Shown here: one piece after another, positions 35,351 through 43,184 of the stretch
Layout of the letters: every line of letters starts with the position of its first letter
How positions within the stretch are numbered: the first letter of the stretch is position 1
Assembly: GCA_964423875.1 (NCBI GenBank)
Contig: CAYRGS010000010.1
Location: forward strand, 1 to 54,353
DNA length: 54,353 bases
Direction of reading: 5' to 3'
Origin: CAYRGS01 sp964423875
GTDB lineage: Bacteria; UBA8248; JACPRG01; G963555815
Notes under the pieces: model-generated
The model's database searches: none
Seen by the model: the letters and a program-made list of their open reading frames with translations, nothing else
What the model was told of the DNA's origin: nothing
Made by a program: the position numbers and the translations under genes

Positions 35351-37246
35351 TTGAAAACAGCGATTCATTGCGGGTCCGGCGCACTTTTCGGGGGCCTCCT
35401 CCTGGGATTGGCCGAAGGGACCCTGGTTTATCTCTCGAGCTCCGACCCGATGGCGGGGCGGGTGTTTCCCTACGCGGCGGCGCTCTACGGTCTGACGGGG
35501 CTGGTGTTCGGGGTCCTCTTGGGGATTCCGATTTCCATGTCGCGCCGCGTCCTCTTGCGCCCCACCCTCGAAGGGGCGCGGGCGTTCAGCTTCACGTTCT
35601 TTCTGTGGGCGGGGGCCTTCTACATCGGCCGGGTCCGCGTCCTCCGAGATCTCCTCGAAGAGGGGGCCCGCGATTTCGGCGGGATCACGCCGTTGATCGC
35701 AACCGTCATCCTGGCGGTGACGGCCGCCGTCCTGGGGCTGCTGACGTTGAGACGGCTTTTGAGCGCGCGCCACAGGGTGCTCTCCCCGATTCCGGCCGTG
35801 GGAAGCCTTTTCCTCATCGTGGCGATCGGCGGTGTCCTCACGCGGGAAGGGCAGCCGGAGGTGACGCCGCCTCAGGCCAAAATCGAGCGGGAGGCCCCGG
35901 GCGGGAAACCGAACATCATCCTGATCGCCGTGGACACCCTTCGCTCGGACCACGTCTCGGCCTACGCCCGTCTCTTTGACCGAAAACCCGCGCCCGCCGA
36001 AACCCCGGCCATGGACCGTCTCGCCGCCGACGGCACGCTGTTTCTGAACGCGATCTCTCAATCTTCCTGGACCAAGCCCTCGTTCGCGTCGCTCCTGACG
36101 GGTCTCTACCCCTCGACGCACAACGCCGTCCTCAAGCTGGACCGGCTGCCGGACAAGGTGGAAACCCTGGCGGAGGTCCTCTCTTCCGGCGGATACCTGA
36201 CAGCGGCCCTGGCCAACAACGCGAACATCGCCCCGACGTTCAATTTTCAGCAGGGGTTTGCGCACTACCGATACCTGAAGCCCGACGCGCCGCTATGGTC
36301 GCCCGAGGCCGGGTTCCATCTCCTCTTCCACCGGACTTTTCGGGCGATTCACGGACGCCTTCTCGGCGGAGGGAAGAGGCCCCGCGACTACTACTGGCCC
36401 GCCGAAGACGTGAACCGCGAGGCCTTCGACCGGATCGAGAAAATAGCGAACCGGCGCTTTTTCCTCATGATCCATTACATGGACCCCCACGACCCGTACT
36501 TCTCCCGGCCCCTGGACGGCCGGTTCTACGCCCGCATCCAAAATCCCCGGCCCGATCCCTCTCTGGCCAACCCATACGCCGACTTCTACGCCCGGGAGGT
36601 GCGATACCTGGACACCCACATCGGGAAGCTCATCGAATATCTCAAGGTCCGGGGTCTCTACGACAATTCCCTCATCATTCTCACCTCGGACCACGGGGAG
36701 GAGTTCTTCGAGCACAAGGGCTGGTGGCACGGGACGAGTCTCTTCGAGGAACAAATCCGGGTTCCGCTGATCATCAAGTTTCCCAAGGGCGAGAACGCCG
36801 GGAAGGTCCGCCGGGGAGTCGTCCGGCTCCTGGATGTCCCCCAAACGGTCCTGGAGGTGACGCGCACGCCCGGCGGCGGGAAGATGCAGGGGCGGAGTCT
36901 GGTGAAGGCGGCGCCGGAGGGCGCCGGGAAGGAAGGGGCTCCCGCCCTCTCGGAGCTGAACCTGGAGGGCCACGTCCTGTCGTCCCTGCGGACGAACCGA
37001 TGGAAGTGGATCGAAGCCAATCCCGGAAATCCGAGAAAGCTGCCGGCGAAAACCCTCTACGATCTAAAAAAAGACCCGGGCGAATTTAAGAATCTGGTGG
37101 TGAAAGAAGAGCCGGTCGCCCAGGAGTTGGACAGGAAACTGCGCGATCTGCTCGACATGGCTCGAAAAGGAGCGGTTCCCCGTGAGGCCGTCACCGTCGA
37201 CCCGGCCGAGGAAGAACGCCTGAGGGCGCTGGGATATGTGGAGTGA
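35351..37246 (+). CDS. Membrane-anchored sulfatase/alkaline-phosphatase-superfamily protein
   Basis: The 631-residue protein has about four N-terminal membrane helices (within residues 1-160), then a periplasmic sulfatase-like domain. It opens with KPNIILIAVDTLRSDHVSAY, with the metal-binding Asp. The nucleophile region reads SWTKPSFASLLTGLYPSTH near residue 240; sulfatases have Cys or Ser followed by x-P-S-R, so Thr here suggests a phosphatase- or transferase-like member. Later HYMDPHDPYF and TSDHGEEFFEHKGWWHG supply other metal ligands. The start is TTG with GGAG 7 bases upstream. The substrate is unknown. It is probably not a sulfate ester hydrolase. Confidence 0.8.
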   Translation: MKTAIHCGSGALFGGLLLGLAEGTLVYLSSSDPMAGRVFPYAAALYGLTGLVFGVLLGIPISMSRRVLLRPTLEGARAFSFTFFLWAGAFYIGRVRVLRDLLEEGARDFGGITPLIATVILAVTAAVLGLLTLRRLLSARHRVLSPIPAVGSLFLIVAIGGVLTREGQPEVTPPQAKIEREAPGGKPNIILIAVDTLRSDHVSAYARLFDRKPAPAETPAMDRLAADGTLFLNAISQSSWTKPSFASLLTGLYPSTHNAVLKLDRLPDKVETLAEVLSSGGYLTAALANNANIAPTFNFQQGFAHYRYLKPDAPLWSPEAGFHLLFHRTFRAIHGRLLGGGKRPRDYYWPAEDVNREAFDRIEKIANRRFFLMIHYMDPHDPYFSRPLDGRFYARIQNPRPDPSLANPYADFYAREVRYLDTHIGKLIEYLKVRGLYDNSLIILTSDHGEEFFEHKGWWHGTSLFEEQIRVPLIIKFPKGENAGKVRRGVVRLLDVPQTVLEVTRTPGGGKMQGRSLVKAAPEGAGKEGAPALSELNLEGHVLSSLRTNRWKWIEANPGNPRKLPAKTLYDLKKDPGEFKNLVVKEEPVAQELDRKLRDLLDMARKGAVPREAVTVDPAEEERLRALGYVE

Positions 37247-37950
37247 TGGCGAGAACCGTGGGAGGGACCTCCTCCGCCCTCGCGCGGGACATGCATTGTA
37301 AACCTGATCCGGTGGTGTGTGTCCCCCCCCAATTCCCCCTTCCATAAGGTGTTTCCTTGGTTATTCGGCTCAAGAAGCTTCATAAGAAAAGACGATGGAC
37401 ATTCGAATTGAGGTTAAACTCACTTATTCAAGATCGTCAACCCTTCACATCGTTTTGAGAATTCTAAGGAATTGTTCAGACGATTCAACTAGAGAGGATG
37501 AAAGAGGGACCATCCATCAAGCCGATTTTGGCTTAGACCAAGCGAAGCGAAGAATCTCGCATTGTTGTCGCGCCGGTTGTCGGGTCACGCCACGGGAGGG
37601 GGTGCGGCGGGATCCTTCGCTGCGATGTGTCTTCCGGCATTCCTTTCCGGACCTGTTTCCCCATAGCTCAGGGCAACAGAGATCTCAAGTATATATCACT
37701 GCTCGTAATATTTATTAAATAATTTCCAGCTTCATTCTCATTACAAATTATTTAAGATCAAAAATGGGTCAAGGATAAAAGGGCTTTTCGAGACTGAGTT
37801 CTTATCGCCAAGGGGTGTAGAGCAACATGTCCGCGAGTATATTCTTGAGCTCGTACGCTGGAGAAGTGATGTTCCAATTCTTTTCAGTGTCTGAAATCTA
37901 AATCCCATTGAACGTCAACAATGCATTAAAAGGAGAAAGAAACCATCAGG
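37247..37950. other. Long AT-richer intergenic interval
   Basis: About 700 bases separate the sulfatase-fold gene from the membrane-protein gene. The right half is AT-rich (around 37680-37760) in contrast to the rest of the window. A 107-codon frame at 37395-37718 has no ribosome site and an unlikely composition, so I do not call it. The interval looks like the left edge of acquired DNA. Confidence 0.5.
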
Positions 37951-39177
37951 CTACTGTGACGCGCGTGGCCTCACGCAGACAACGGCAAAAGCCCCCGCCT
38001 TCGCGGCCAAGAGAACCATGACACAGCCGAACGGCATTAGTTGACGACCCAATTCGCTGTAGAAACCACTGACGAACAATCCCACACAAACCGACCCTAG
38101 GAACCCAACGAAGATGGACGTGGCGGCAGCCAGATCGGACTTGAGACCGGAAGCCTTCTGATCACCCAGTGCCGCTGAGCCGGCGCCGAGAACGATCCCC
38201 GCCAGCAACGGGGGAATCAAAAGGGCGCAAATCTTCAAGATCAAGGGTCGAAGTTGCCCAAGGTTCTTTCGACCGAAGTTTTCGTACAGCCCCGAAACCG
38301 TCCCCCCCGGATCGTTCCAGAAAATCCCATCATTGGTTGCGTTGAGCAGCAAAAACATCGCAAAAAAGGCCCCGACCGATACCAAGCCATAACCCGTGAG
38401 TTCTTTTAGACCGACCTTGACCCGGACTGCGGCTGGCCGGCCACCGACGGTCAGAATTCCATGCAGGACCGCCGCTGTCCCGGTAATGAAGCCAAGGTGA
38501 TCGAAGCCAGTCTGACCGAGGACCAATAGGCACGACACATGCCAGAACCGCTTTTGTTTTACTCGGGTCAGGTAGAGATATAACAGATAAAGAAATCCGA
38601 CGGCATAGTAATCATAGTAGATCAAGTAATTTCCAAACAAGAAAATCACTTCCTGATCGACTGCTCTTCGTGTCCCTGCCCAGCCGTACAAGTTTATGGC
38701 AACATCGGAGAAGGAGGTGTGAAAAATTGTCCACCCGGAGATCGCAAGAAAGGTGATGAGAAGGAAGAAGAATCGACTCACAAATTTCTCAAAGGTGGAC
38801 AAGGCGACGAACAGGATGGGCGCCAGAACAAGCAACCGATAGAGGAGGGAGGCCACGAGAGATAGAAACGCCTGCTTCGCCTCCAGGGACAGGATGGGGG
38901 CCTTGCTCCAAGGGATGAAGGATGCCTTCAGGTTCAATGCATCTCCCACAACAAATAAAAGCTTCTGAAGGATGAATCCGATCCAGGAGCCAGTCACCCG
39001 GAAACACGTCGGAAGGTCGCCGCAAAGGGTTGCGACGTCGGTGAACTCGGAATTGACCTCTATGAAGCGGAGGTTCGACGAGAGGGTGAGAATTAATCGG
39101 TAATCACGAAATGCGACCGCGAGGATGACAAAGTAAATGAAAATCGAAGAGAGAAGGATGACTTGAAAACGTCTCAT
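37951..39177 (-). CDS. Polytopic membrane protein of unknown function
   Basis: The 408-residue protein has roughly nine hydrophobic segments, beginning with MRRFQVILLSSIFIYFVILAVAF. Aromatic-rich helices and the loop NYLIYYDYYAVGFLYLLYLY are notable. No conserved transporter or glycosyltransferase motif is visible. Polysaccharide polymerases and flippases have this kind of layout, but no carbohydrate genes are adjacent. The gene is clearly poorer in GC than its neighbours and is flanked by gene-free DNA and an IS1380 relic. These points suggest horizontal acquisition. The frame is intact. Confidence 0.7.
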   Translation of the reverse strand: MRRFQVILLSSIFIYFVILAVAFRDYRLILTLSSNLRFIEVNSEFTDVATLCGDLPTCFRVTGSWIGFILQKLLFVVGDALNLKASFIPWSKAPILSLEAKQAFLSLVASLLYRLLVLAPILFVALSTFEKFVSRFFFLLITFLAISGWTIFHTSFSDVAINLYGWAGTRRAVDQEVIFLFGNYLIYYDYYAVGFLYLLYLYLTRVKQKRFWHVSCLLVLGQTGFDHLGFITGTAAVLHGILTVGGRPAAVRVKVGLKELTGYGLVSVGAFFAMFLLLNATNDGIFWNDPGGTVSGLYENFGRKNLGQLRPLILKICALLIPPLLAGIVLGAGSAALGDQKASGLKSDLAAATSIFVGFLGSVCVGLFVSGFYSELGRQLMPFGCVMVLLAAKAGAFAVVCVRPRASQ

Positions 39178-39507
39178 CCGAGACCTTCTTCCGGAGGCGA
39201 TTTTTTAAACCATTTTACCGGGATATTCCAGATGACCCCTTATATCAATCCTGCGGCCCTACATGTGATGGGAAAGTAGCGCATTTTAACACAGATCGAG
39301 TGTCTCTATGCAGAAGCATCCGCTCAATCGAGAGGCTACGGCCGTCCGAAAACAGCAATCCCTTGCAAACCAAGCTCTACCGGCACGCCCACAGGAGATC
39401 GGCACAGACAAATCGCCCGGTCTCCAACGGGTCGCCGCTTTCCTCGGCCAGGTGTCCCGTCATCCCTTTGCCGACAGGGGCAGTGGGAGTTTCAATCGTG
39501 GAATCGC
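39178..39507. other. Gene-free interval between the membrane protein and the IS relic
   Basis: Short frames on both strands lack ribosome sites, and I recognise no protein in them. Some of it may be further decayed insertion-sequence DNA. Confidence 0.35.
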
Positions 39508-39783
39508 TCAGGTATTGTCCTCTTTGATCCACCGCTCCGCCATCGCACGCCGGTTGTAGAATCTCACGACGCTCTCTACCCGACAGCGCAAGTCCATCAC
39601 GATGAAGCTTGCTTCAGGAAACAGCTGCCCCTGCCGCCACTCGATCTTCACGACCATCCGACGCGGCTTCTCCCAACCCGCCGCCTAAAAGGAGACACTG
39701 GGGTAGAAGACGATGAGTCTTTTGTACGGTCGGCCCACCGGCCTGGTCAGAAGGCGCTCGATGTCCTTATACAAATGTGAGTG
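39508..39783 (-). mobile_element. Remnant of an IS1380-family transposase
   Basis: On the minus strand the frame reads DIERLLTRPVGRP, then an in-frame TAG, then AAGWEKPRRMVVKIEWRQGQ, LFPEASFIVMDL and VVRFYNRRAMAERWIKE, stopping at 39508. The KIEW-x-x-G-x-LFP...FIV...FYN-x-R...WIKE series is a hallmark of IS1380 transposases. About 90 codons remain of some 400-450; the TAG replaces a usual Gln. Both ends are lost: the left side stops soon after WIKE, the right side abuts repeat copy C. No terminal repeats or partner genes remain, so it is inactive. Confidence 0.75.
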
Positions 39784-39967
39784 GCCGGATGCCGCGGCTG
39801 GCTCATCCAGACGGGCATCCGGCCAGAACCGAAGCCCATCGGCAGGCCAAAGACGGCCTCTACAGCCCGATCCACCCTCAACCCAATCAAGGCCAAGCCA
39901 TCAGGCTTGGCCGCAAAAAGCTTTTGAGGGGGTCTGGGGGACAGTTTTCAATATGTCCCCCAGGGTT
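39783..39967 (+). repeat. Modular hairpin repeat, copy C (truncated)
   Basis: The element starts at the GGCCGGATGC hairpin (39783-39824), where the IS1380 relic ends, so the earlier modules are missing. The C-rich spacer, the GGCCAAGCC hairpin (39891-39912) and the CTGGGGGACA hairpin (39934-39963) are intact. The conserved CAGGGTTTTC runs directly into the TAG stop of pgeF on the other strand. Confidence 0.85.
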
Positions 39968-39969
39968 TT

Positions 39970-40743
39970 CTACAGCATCCAAACAACACTCATCATCCGG
40001 CCCACGCCGGGGCCGTCGCGGCGGTAGGAGAAGAACTCCTTTGGATTGCCCTTCGTGCAGAGGTCCAGCGTGAAGACCTGATCGGCCGGGACGCCCGCCC
40101 GCTCGAGCGCGCTTCGGTTCATCCCCCAGAGGTCCAACAGCGTCTTGCCTCCGCCGAGGGGCGTCATGAAGTCCCGCCACTCGGGGACATTCGAGCGGAC
40201 CTCCTCCATTGCGTCTTCCCCCACTTCGTAGGCATCCGGGCCGATGCCGGGGCCGATGAACGCTTGGACGTCCGACGGATTCGAGCCGTGCCGGCCGGCC
40301 ATCTTCTTCAAGACCGCTACCGCCACGCCCCCGATCGTTCCCAGCCGCCCGGCGTGCGCGACTCCGGCGCATCCCGCCCTCTGATCCCAGAGCGCAACGG
40401 GGACGCAATCGGCCGTGAGAACCCCCAGGGCCCGGCCGGACGCCGCCGTCACCAATGCGTCCGCCTCCTGAATATCGGGCACCTCTTCCGACGGCACGTC
40501 GATGACACACGCTCCGTGAACCTGCCGCAAGAGCTTCGGTCCCTCGAACCCCGCCGCCTCGGAGAAGATCGCGCGGTTCCGGGCGACGTTCTCTCGGTCG
40601 TCCTTCTTCGTCCAACCCAGGTTGAGGGATTCGCAAACGCCCCGGCTGACTCCCCCGATCCGCGTGCTGAAGGCGCACCGGAAGCCGTCCATCGCCGCCT
40701 GGTAATAGACAACGCCGTTCCGCTCGATCCGTTCGAAAACCAA
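39970..40743 (-). CDS. pgeF: Peptidoglycan editing factor PgeF (YfiH/DUF152)
   Basis: The 257-residue product matches the multicopper-oxidase-like YfiH family, now known as PgeF. Zinc-type active-site residues are present: His in LRQVHGACVI, Cys in GVLTADCVPVAL, and His in AGVAHAGRLG. Homologues remove misincorporated L-Ser from peptidoglycan precursors, and some show purine nucleosidase or laccase-like activity. The frame extends upstream into the repeat at 40762-41047, so I used a TTG at 40743 just before the conserved FERIERNGVVYYQ segment; its ribosome site is weak. Both sides of the gene are bordered by copies of the modular repeat. Confidence 0.87.
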   Translation of the reverse strand: MVFERIERNGVVYYQAAMDGFRCAFSTRIGGVSRGVCESLNLGWTKKDDRENVARNRAIFSEAAGFEGPKLLRQVHGACVIDVPSEEVPDIQEADALVTAASGRALGVLTADCVPVALWDQRAGCAGVAHAGRLGTIGGVAVAVLKKMAGRHGSNPSDVQAFIGPGIGPDAYEVGEDAMEEVRSNVPEWRDFMTPLGGGKTLLDLWGMNRSALERAGVPADQVFTLDLCTKGNPKEFFSYRRDGPGVGRMMSVVWML

Positions 40744-40761
40744 AGGACAAAAACCCTTTCT

Positions 40762-41047
40762 GCGGGGAGCGCTTTTTGAAAGGCGCCCCCCCGCAAAACT
40801 TTCATTGGGCGAAAGCGTAATGTCCCTTTGGGGCATTACGCTTTCGCAAAAACTGGCACATTGGCCGGATGCGGCGGCTGGCGCAACCAGACGGGCATCC
40901 GGCCAAAGAACAAAGCCACTGGGAGGCCGAGAAGAACCGTCCTAGCCAACCCCGCGCCCAACCCGGCAGGCCGAGCCAAAGGCTCGGCCGTCAAAAGTTT
41001 TCGAGGGGGGACTGGGGGGACAGTTTTCAAAATGTCCCCCAGGGACT
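40762..41047 (+). repeat. Modular hairpin repeat, copy D
   Basis: This complete copy begins with a G-stem/CTTTTTGAAA/C-stem hairpin (40762-40795). An 18-base stem with a TTT loop (40809-40847, one G-T pair) follows, flanked by AAAAACTGGCAC. Then come the GGCCGGATGC hairpin (40863-40904), the C-rich spacer, GGCCGAGCC with GGCTCGGCC (40969-40989), and the terminal CTGGGGGGACA hairpin (41012-41042). The 40969 stem differs from copy C by a paired A-T to G-C change. The element starts 15 bases after the stop of the radical SAM gene. It has no REP doublet. Confidence 0.88.
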
Positions 41048-41056
41048 TGCCCGCCT

Positions 41057-42841
41057 CTAAGCCGGGATGAGTGAGATCCACTTCTTCCGGGATTTGATTG
41101 GGGACGCGCTTTCCGCCGCTTCCCAGTAGCGCCGGCTTTCGCGAACCATAAAATCCTTCGGCAGATTCTGGTTGATCACATCCCACGGAAGCGGCTCATC
41201 GTAGCCCCACTTCCGCGTCACATAGAAATCGGGGTCCACCGGGGATTCACGGAGCGCCGCCTGCCAATCCCCGCGCAGCCGGTGGACCGTCTCGAGAAGG
41301 CCGCCCACGCGCCGGGCGCCCCGCGAGAGCAGGGCTTGGATATAGGACCATTTGGGGACCTCGTGATTCAGCCGGACATTCGGCTCGGACCGAATGAGGC
41401 CCGCGAGCAGCTTCAGCCTGCGCCTGACCTCCTTGAGCGGCGCCATCCCCTCCCACTGCATGGGCGTGTGGGGTTTGGGGATGAAGGGATTGACGCTGAG
41501 CGTCAGCGTACCGAGGCGTTTCCGGTCGCGTCCGATCTTCAGCATGATGTGCTTGATCTTCCGGGCCATGCGGGCGATGCCGGCCACATCCTCGTCGGTT
41601 TCACCGGGGAGGCCCACGAGGAAGTACAGTTTCAGGTTCACGATCCCGCGCCGGAAAAGGCGCTCGACCTGGTGGTAGATGAGGGCGTCGGAGAGCTCCT
41701 TGCGCACGGCCGCGCGCAGGCGCTCGGTCCCGGTCTCGGGGGCCAGCGTGAGCGAGCGCTCCCCGCTTCCGACCAGGACATCGAGGAGGTCATCGTCGAG
41801 GGCGTCGATCCGGAGCGAGGCGGGAGAGACGCGCCCGCCCATTTCGACAATGTCCCGGCAGATGCCGGTGAGCTCGGGGTGGTTGGAAACCATCGTCCCG
41901 ACCAGTCCGATCTGTTTGCGGTGCCGAAGCCCCACGCGGATGTCGGCCCGAAGAGATTCCCGGGACCGGTTCCGCAGAGGCCGAAAGGTGAAATCGGCGG
42001 CGCAGAACCGGCATCCCCAGCCGCAGCTTCGTCCGATCTCGACGAGGAACAACTTCCCGAACTCGGTGTCCTCGGTCAAGATCCACGAGAGTGCGGGGGT
42101 CTTTTCCAGGTCGCGGACCTTTCGCTTATCGACCCGATCGGGAAACCCCGGCAAAGGCCGGAGCGCGGCCAAGCCGTTGCTCAGCCGCCGACCGTCCGCG
42201 GGGGAGGGGGGGGGGGGATCGATTTCGTAGCCGGATGGGACATAGCCCCCCGGACCCCGGCCCAGGCCCCCCGGGACCGCCCCCCGGGCGCACCCCTTCC
42301 CCTCGACGAGGACGGCCATGATCTCCGACAGGACATCCTCCGCCTCCCCCACCACGGCCGCGTCCACGAACGGCGCCAGAGGCTCCGGGTTGTACGAGGG
42401 GCAAATCCCTCCCATGATGATGATCGGGTGTCGGCCCTTTCGGTCGGCCGAGCGCAGGGGGATTCCGCCCTCATCTAGGACTTCGAGAATCGCCGGGTAG
42501 TCGGTCTCGTAGGGCGAAGAGAAAGCCACCAGGTCAAAACCGCCAAGGGGCGAGCCGGTCTCAAGCGTCCGGACGCCCTTGCCCCGTCCGTCCGGGGAAA
42601 ACACCCGCTCGCAGACAACCCCGTCCATCTCGTTCAGCATGCGATAGACCTGCTGAAAACCCAGATTGGACATGGCCACGTGATACGTATTGGCATAGAC
42701 GAGGGCGACCCGGTAGCCCGCGCGCGAGGGGTCGAAAAGCGGCCCGAAGGGATAAACTTCCCGGGCGAGGATTTCTCGGGGCGTGAGGGATTTCGATGAA
42801 ACCCTGGACATTGAAATAGAGAATCCTTTCGGCCGAAGCAT
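41057..42841 (-). CDS. B12-binding-type radical SAM protein (TIGR03960-like)
   Basis: The 594-residue protein has a B12-binding-like N-terminal domain with VALVYANTYHVAMSNLGFQ and IIIMGGICPSYNPEPL, then a radical SAM domain. The cluster motif is CGWGCRFC (near residue 271). NLKLYFLVGLPGETDEDV and the terminal FIPKPHTPMQW are features of the TIGR03960 group, whose reaction is unknown. In other genomes members are sometimes fused or adjacent to a TIGR03936 partner, which is not seen here. The ATG at 42841 has GGAG 7 bases upstream; one at 42811 is also possible. A C12 tract (42206-42217) encodes four prolines in a low-complexity loop and is prone to slippage. Confidence 0.87.
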   Translation of the reverse strand: MLRPKGFSISMSRVSSKSLTPREILAREVYPFGPLFDPSRAGYRVALVYANTYHVAMSNLGFQQVYRMLNEMDGVVCERVFSPDGRGKGVRTLETGSPLGGFDLVAFSSPYETDYPAILEVLDEGGIPLRSADRKGRHPIIIMGGICPSYNPEPLAPFVDAAVVGEAEDVLSEIMAVLVEGKGCARGAVPGGLGRGPGGYVPSGYEIDPPPPSPADGRRLSNGLAALRPLPGFPDRVDKRKVRDLEKTPALSWILTEDTEFGKLFLVEIGRSCGWGCRFCAADFTFRPLRNRSRESLRADIRVGLRHRKQIGLVGTMVSNHPELTGICRDIVEMGGRVSPASLRIDALDDDLLDVLVGSGERSLTLAPETGTERLRAAVRKELSDALIYHQVERLFRRGIVNLKLYFLVGLPGETDEDVAGIARMARKIKHIMLKIGRDRKRLGTLTLSVNPFIPKPHTPMQWEGMAPLKEVRRRLKLLAGLIRSEPNVRLNHEVPKWSYIQALLSRGARRVGGLLETVHRLRGDWQAALRESPVDPDFYVTRKWGYDEPLPWDVINQNLPKDFMVRESRRYWEAAESASPIKSRKKWISLIPA

Positions 42842-43184
42842 CGCGCCGCTCCGGAATCGATGCCAAAAAGCCTTTGATTTCTATGGGTTATTATAGGCCC
42901 GGCGAGAAGGTGCGGCAATCAAGGCGCGCGGAGCCAGGAACGTTTGTACAAATAAATTTCTTCTAAATTCATGGGGGTGAAAAATAATGGACAACTTCTT
43001 CCAGGGGTTGGGAACCCCCTGAAAAAGCTTTCGGCGGCCAAGCTTTGCTTGGCCTTACCGGGGTGGGGGTTGGATTGGCTAAACGATCCGTTTGTGGCCG
43101 TCGGCGGCTTGGATTTTTGGAAAGATAGAAAGCCGATTTCAAAAAATTCCACATCGGAATCTTGATGCAAAGGGGTCCAACGAT
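42842..43184. other. Intergenic interval holding repeat copy F
   Basis: The interval between the radical SAM gene and the acyl-CoA dehydrogenase contains the inverted repeat copy described separately and no convincing gene. Confidence 0.4.
43001..43118 (-). repeat. Modular hairpin repeat, copy F (inverted, degenerate)
   Basis: Read left to right, it has CAGGGG/CCCCTG (43002-43021), GGCCAAGC-TTT-GCTTGGCC (43036-43054) and then a G-rich spacer GGGTGGGGGTTGGATTGGCT. This is the reverse order and complement of copies A to D. The upper modules are lost or unrecognisable. It does not begin at the nearby stop codon, unlike the others. Confidence 0.6.

Noticed and set aside
37395..37718. A 107-codon frame in the gene-free interval
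   Set aside because: No ribosome site, unlike composition, and no recognisable motif.
40744..40836. A longer N-terminus for PgeF reaching into repeat copy D
   Set aside because: The extra residues are encoded by the hairpins of the repeat and have no counterpart in the family.
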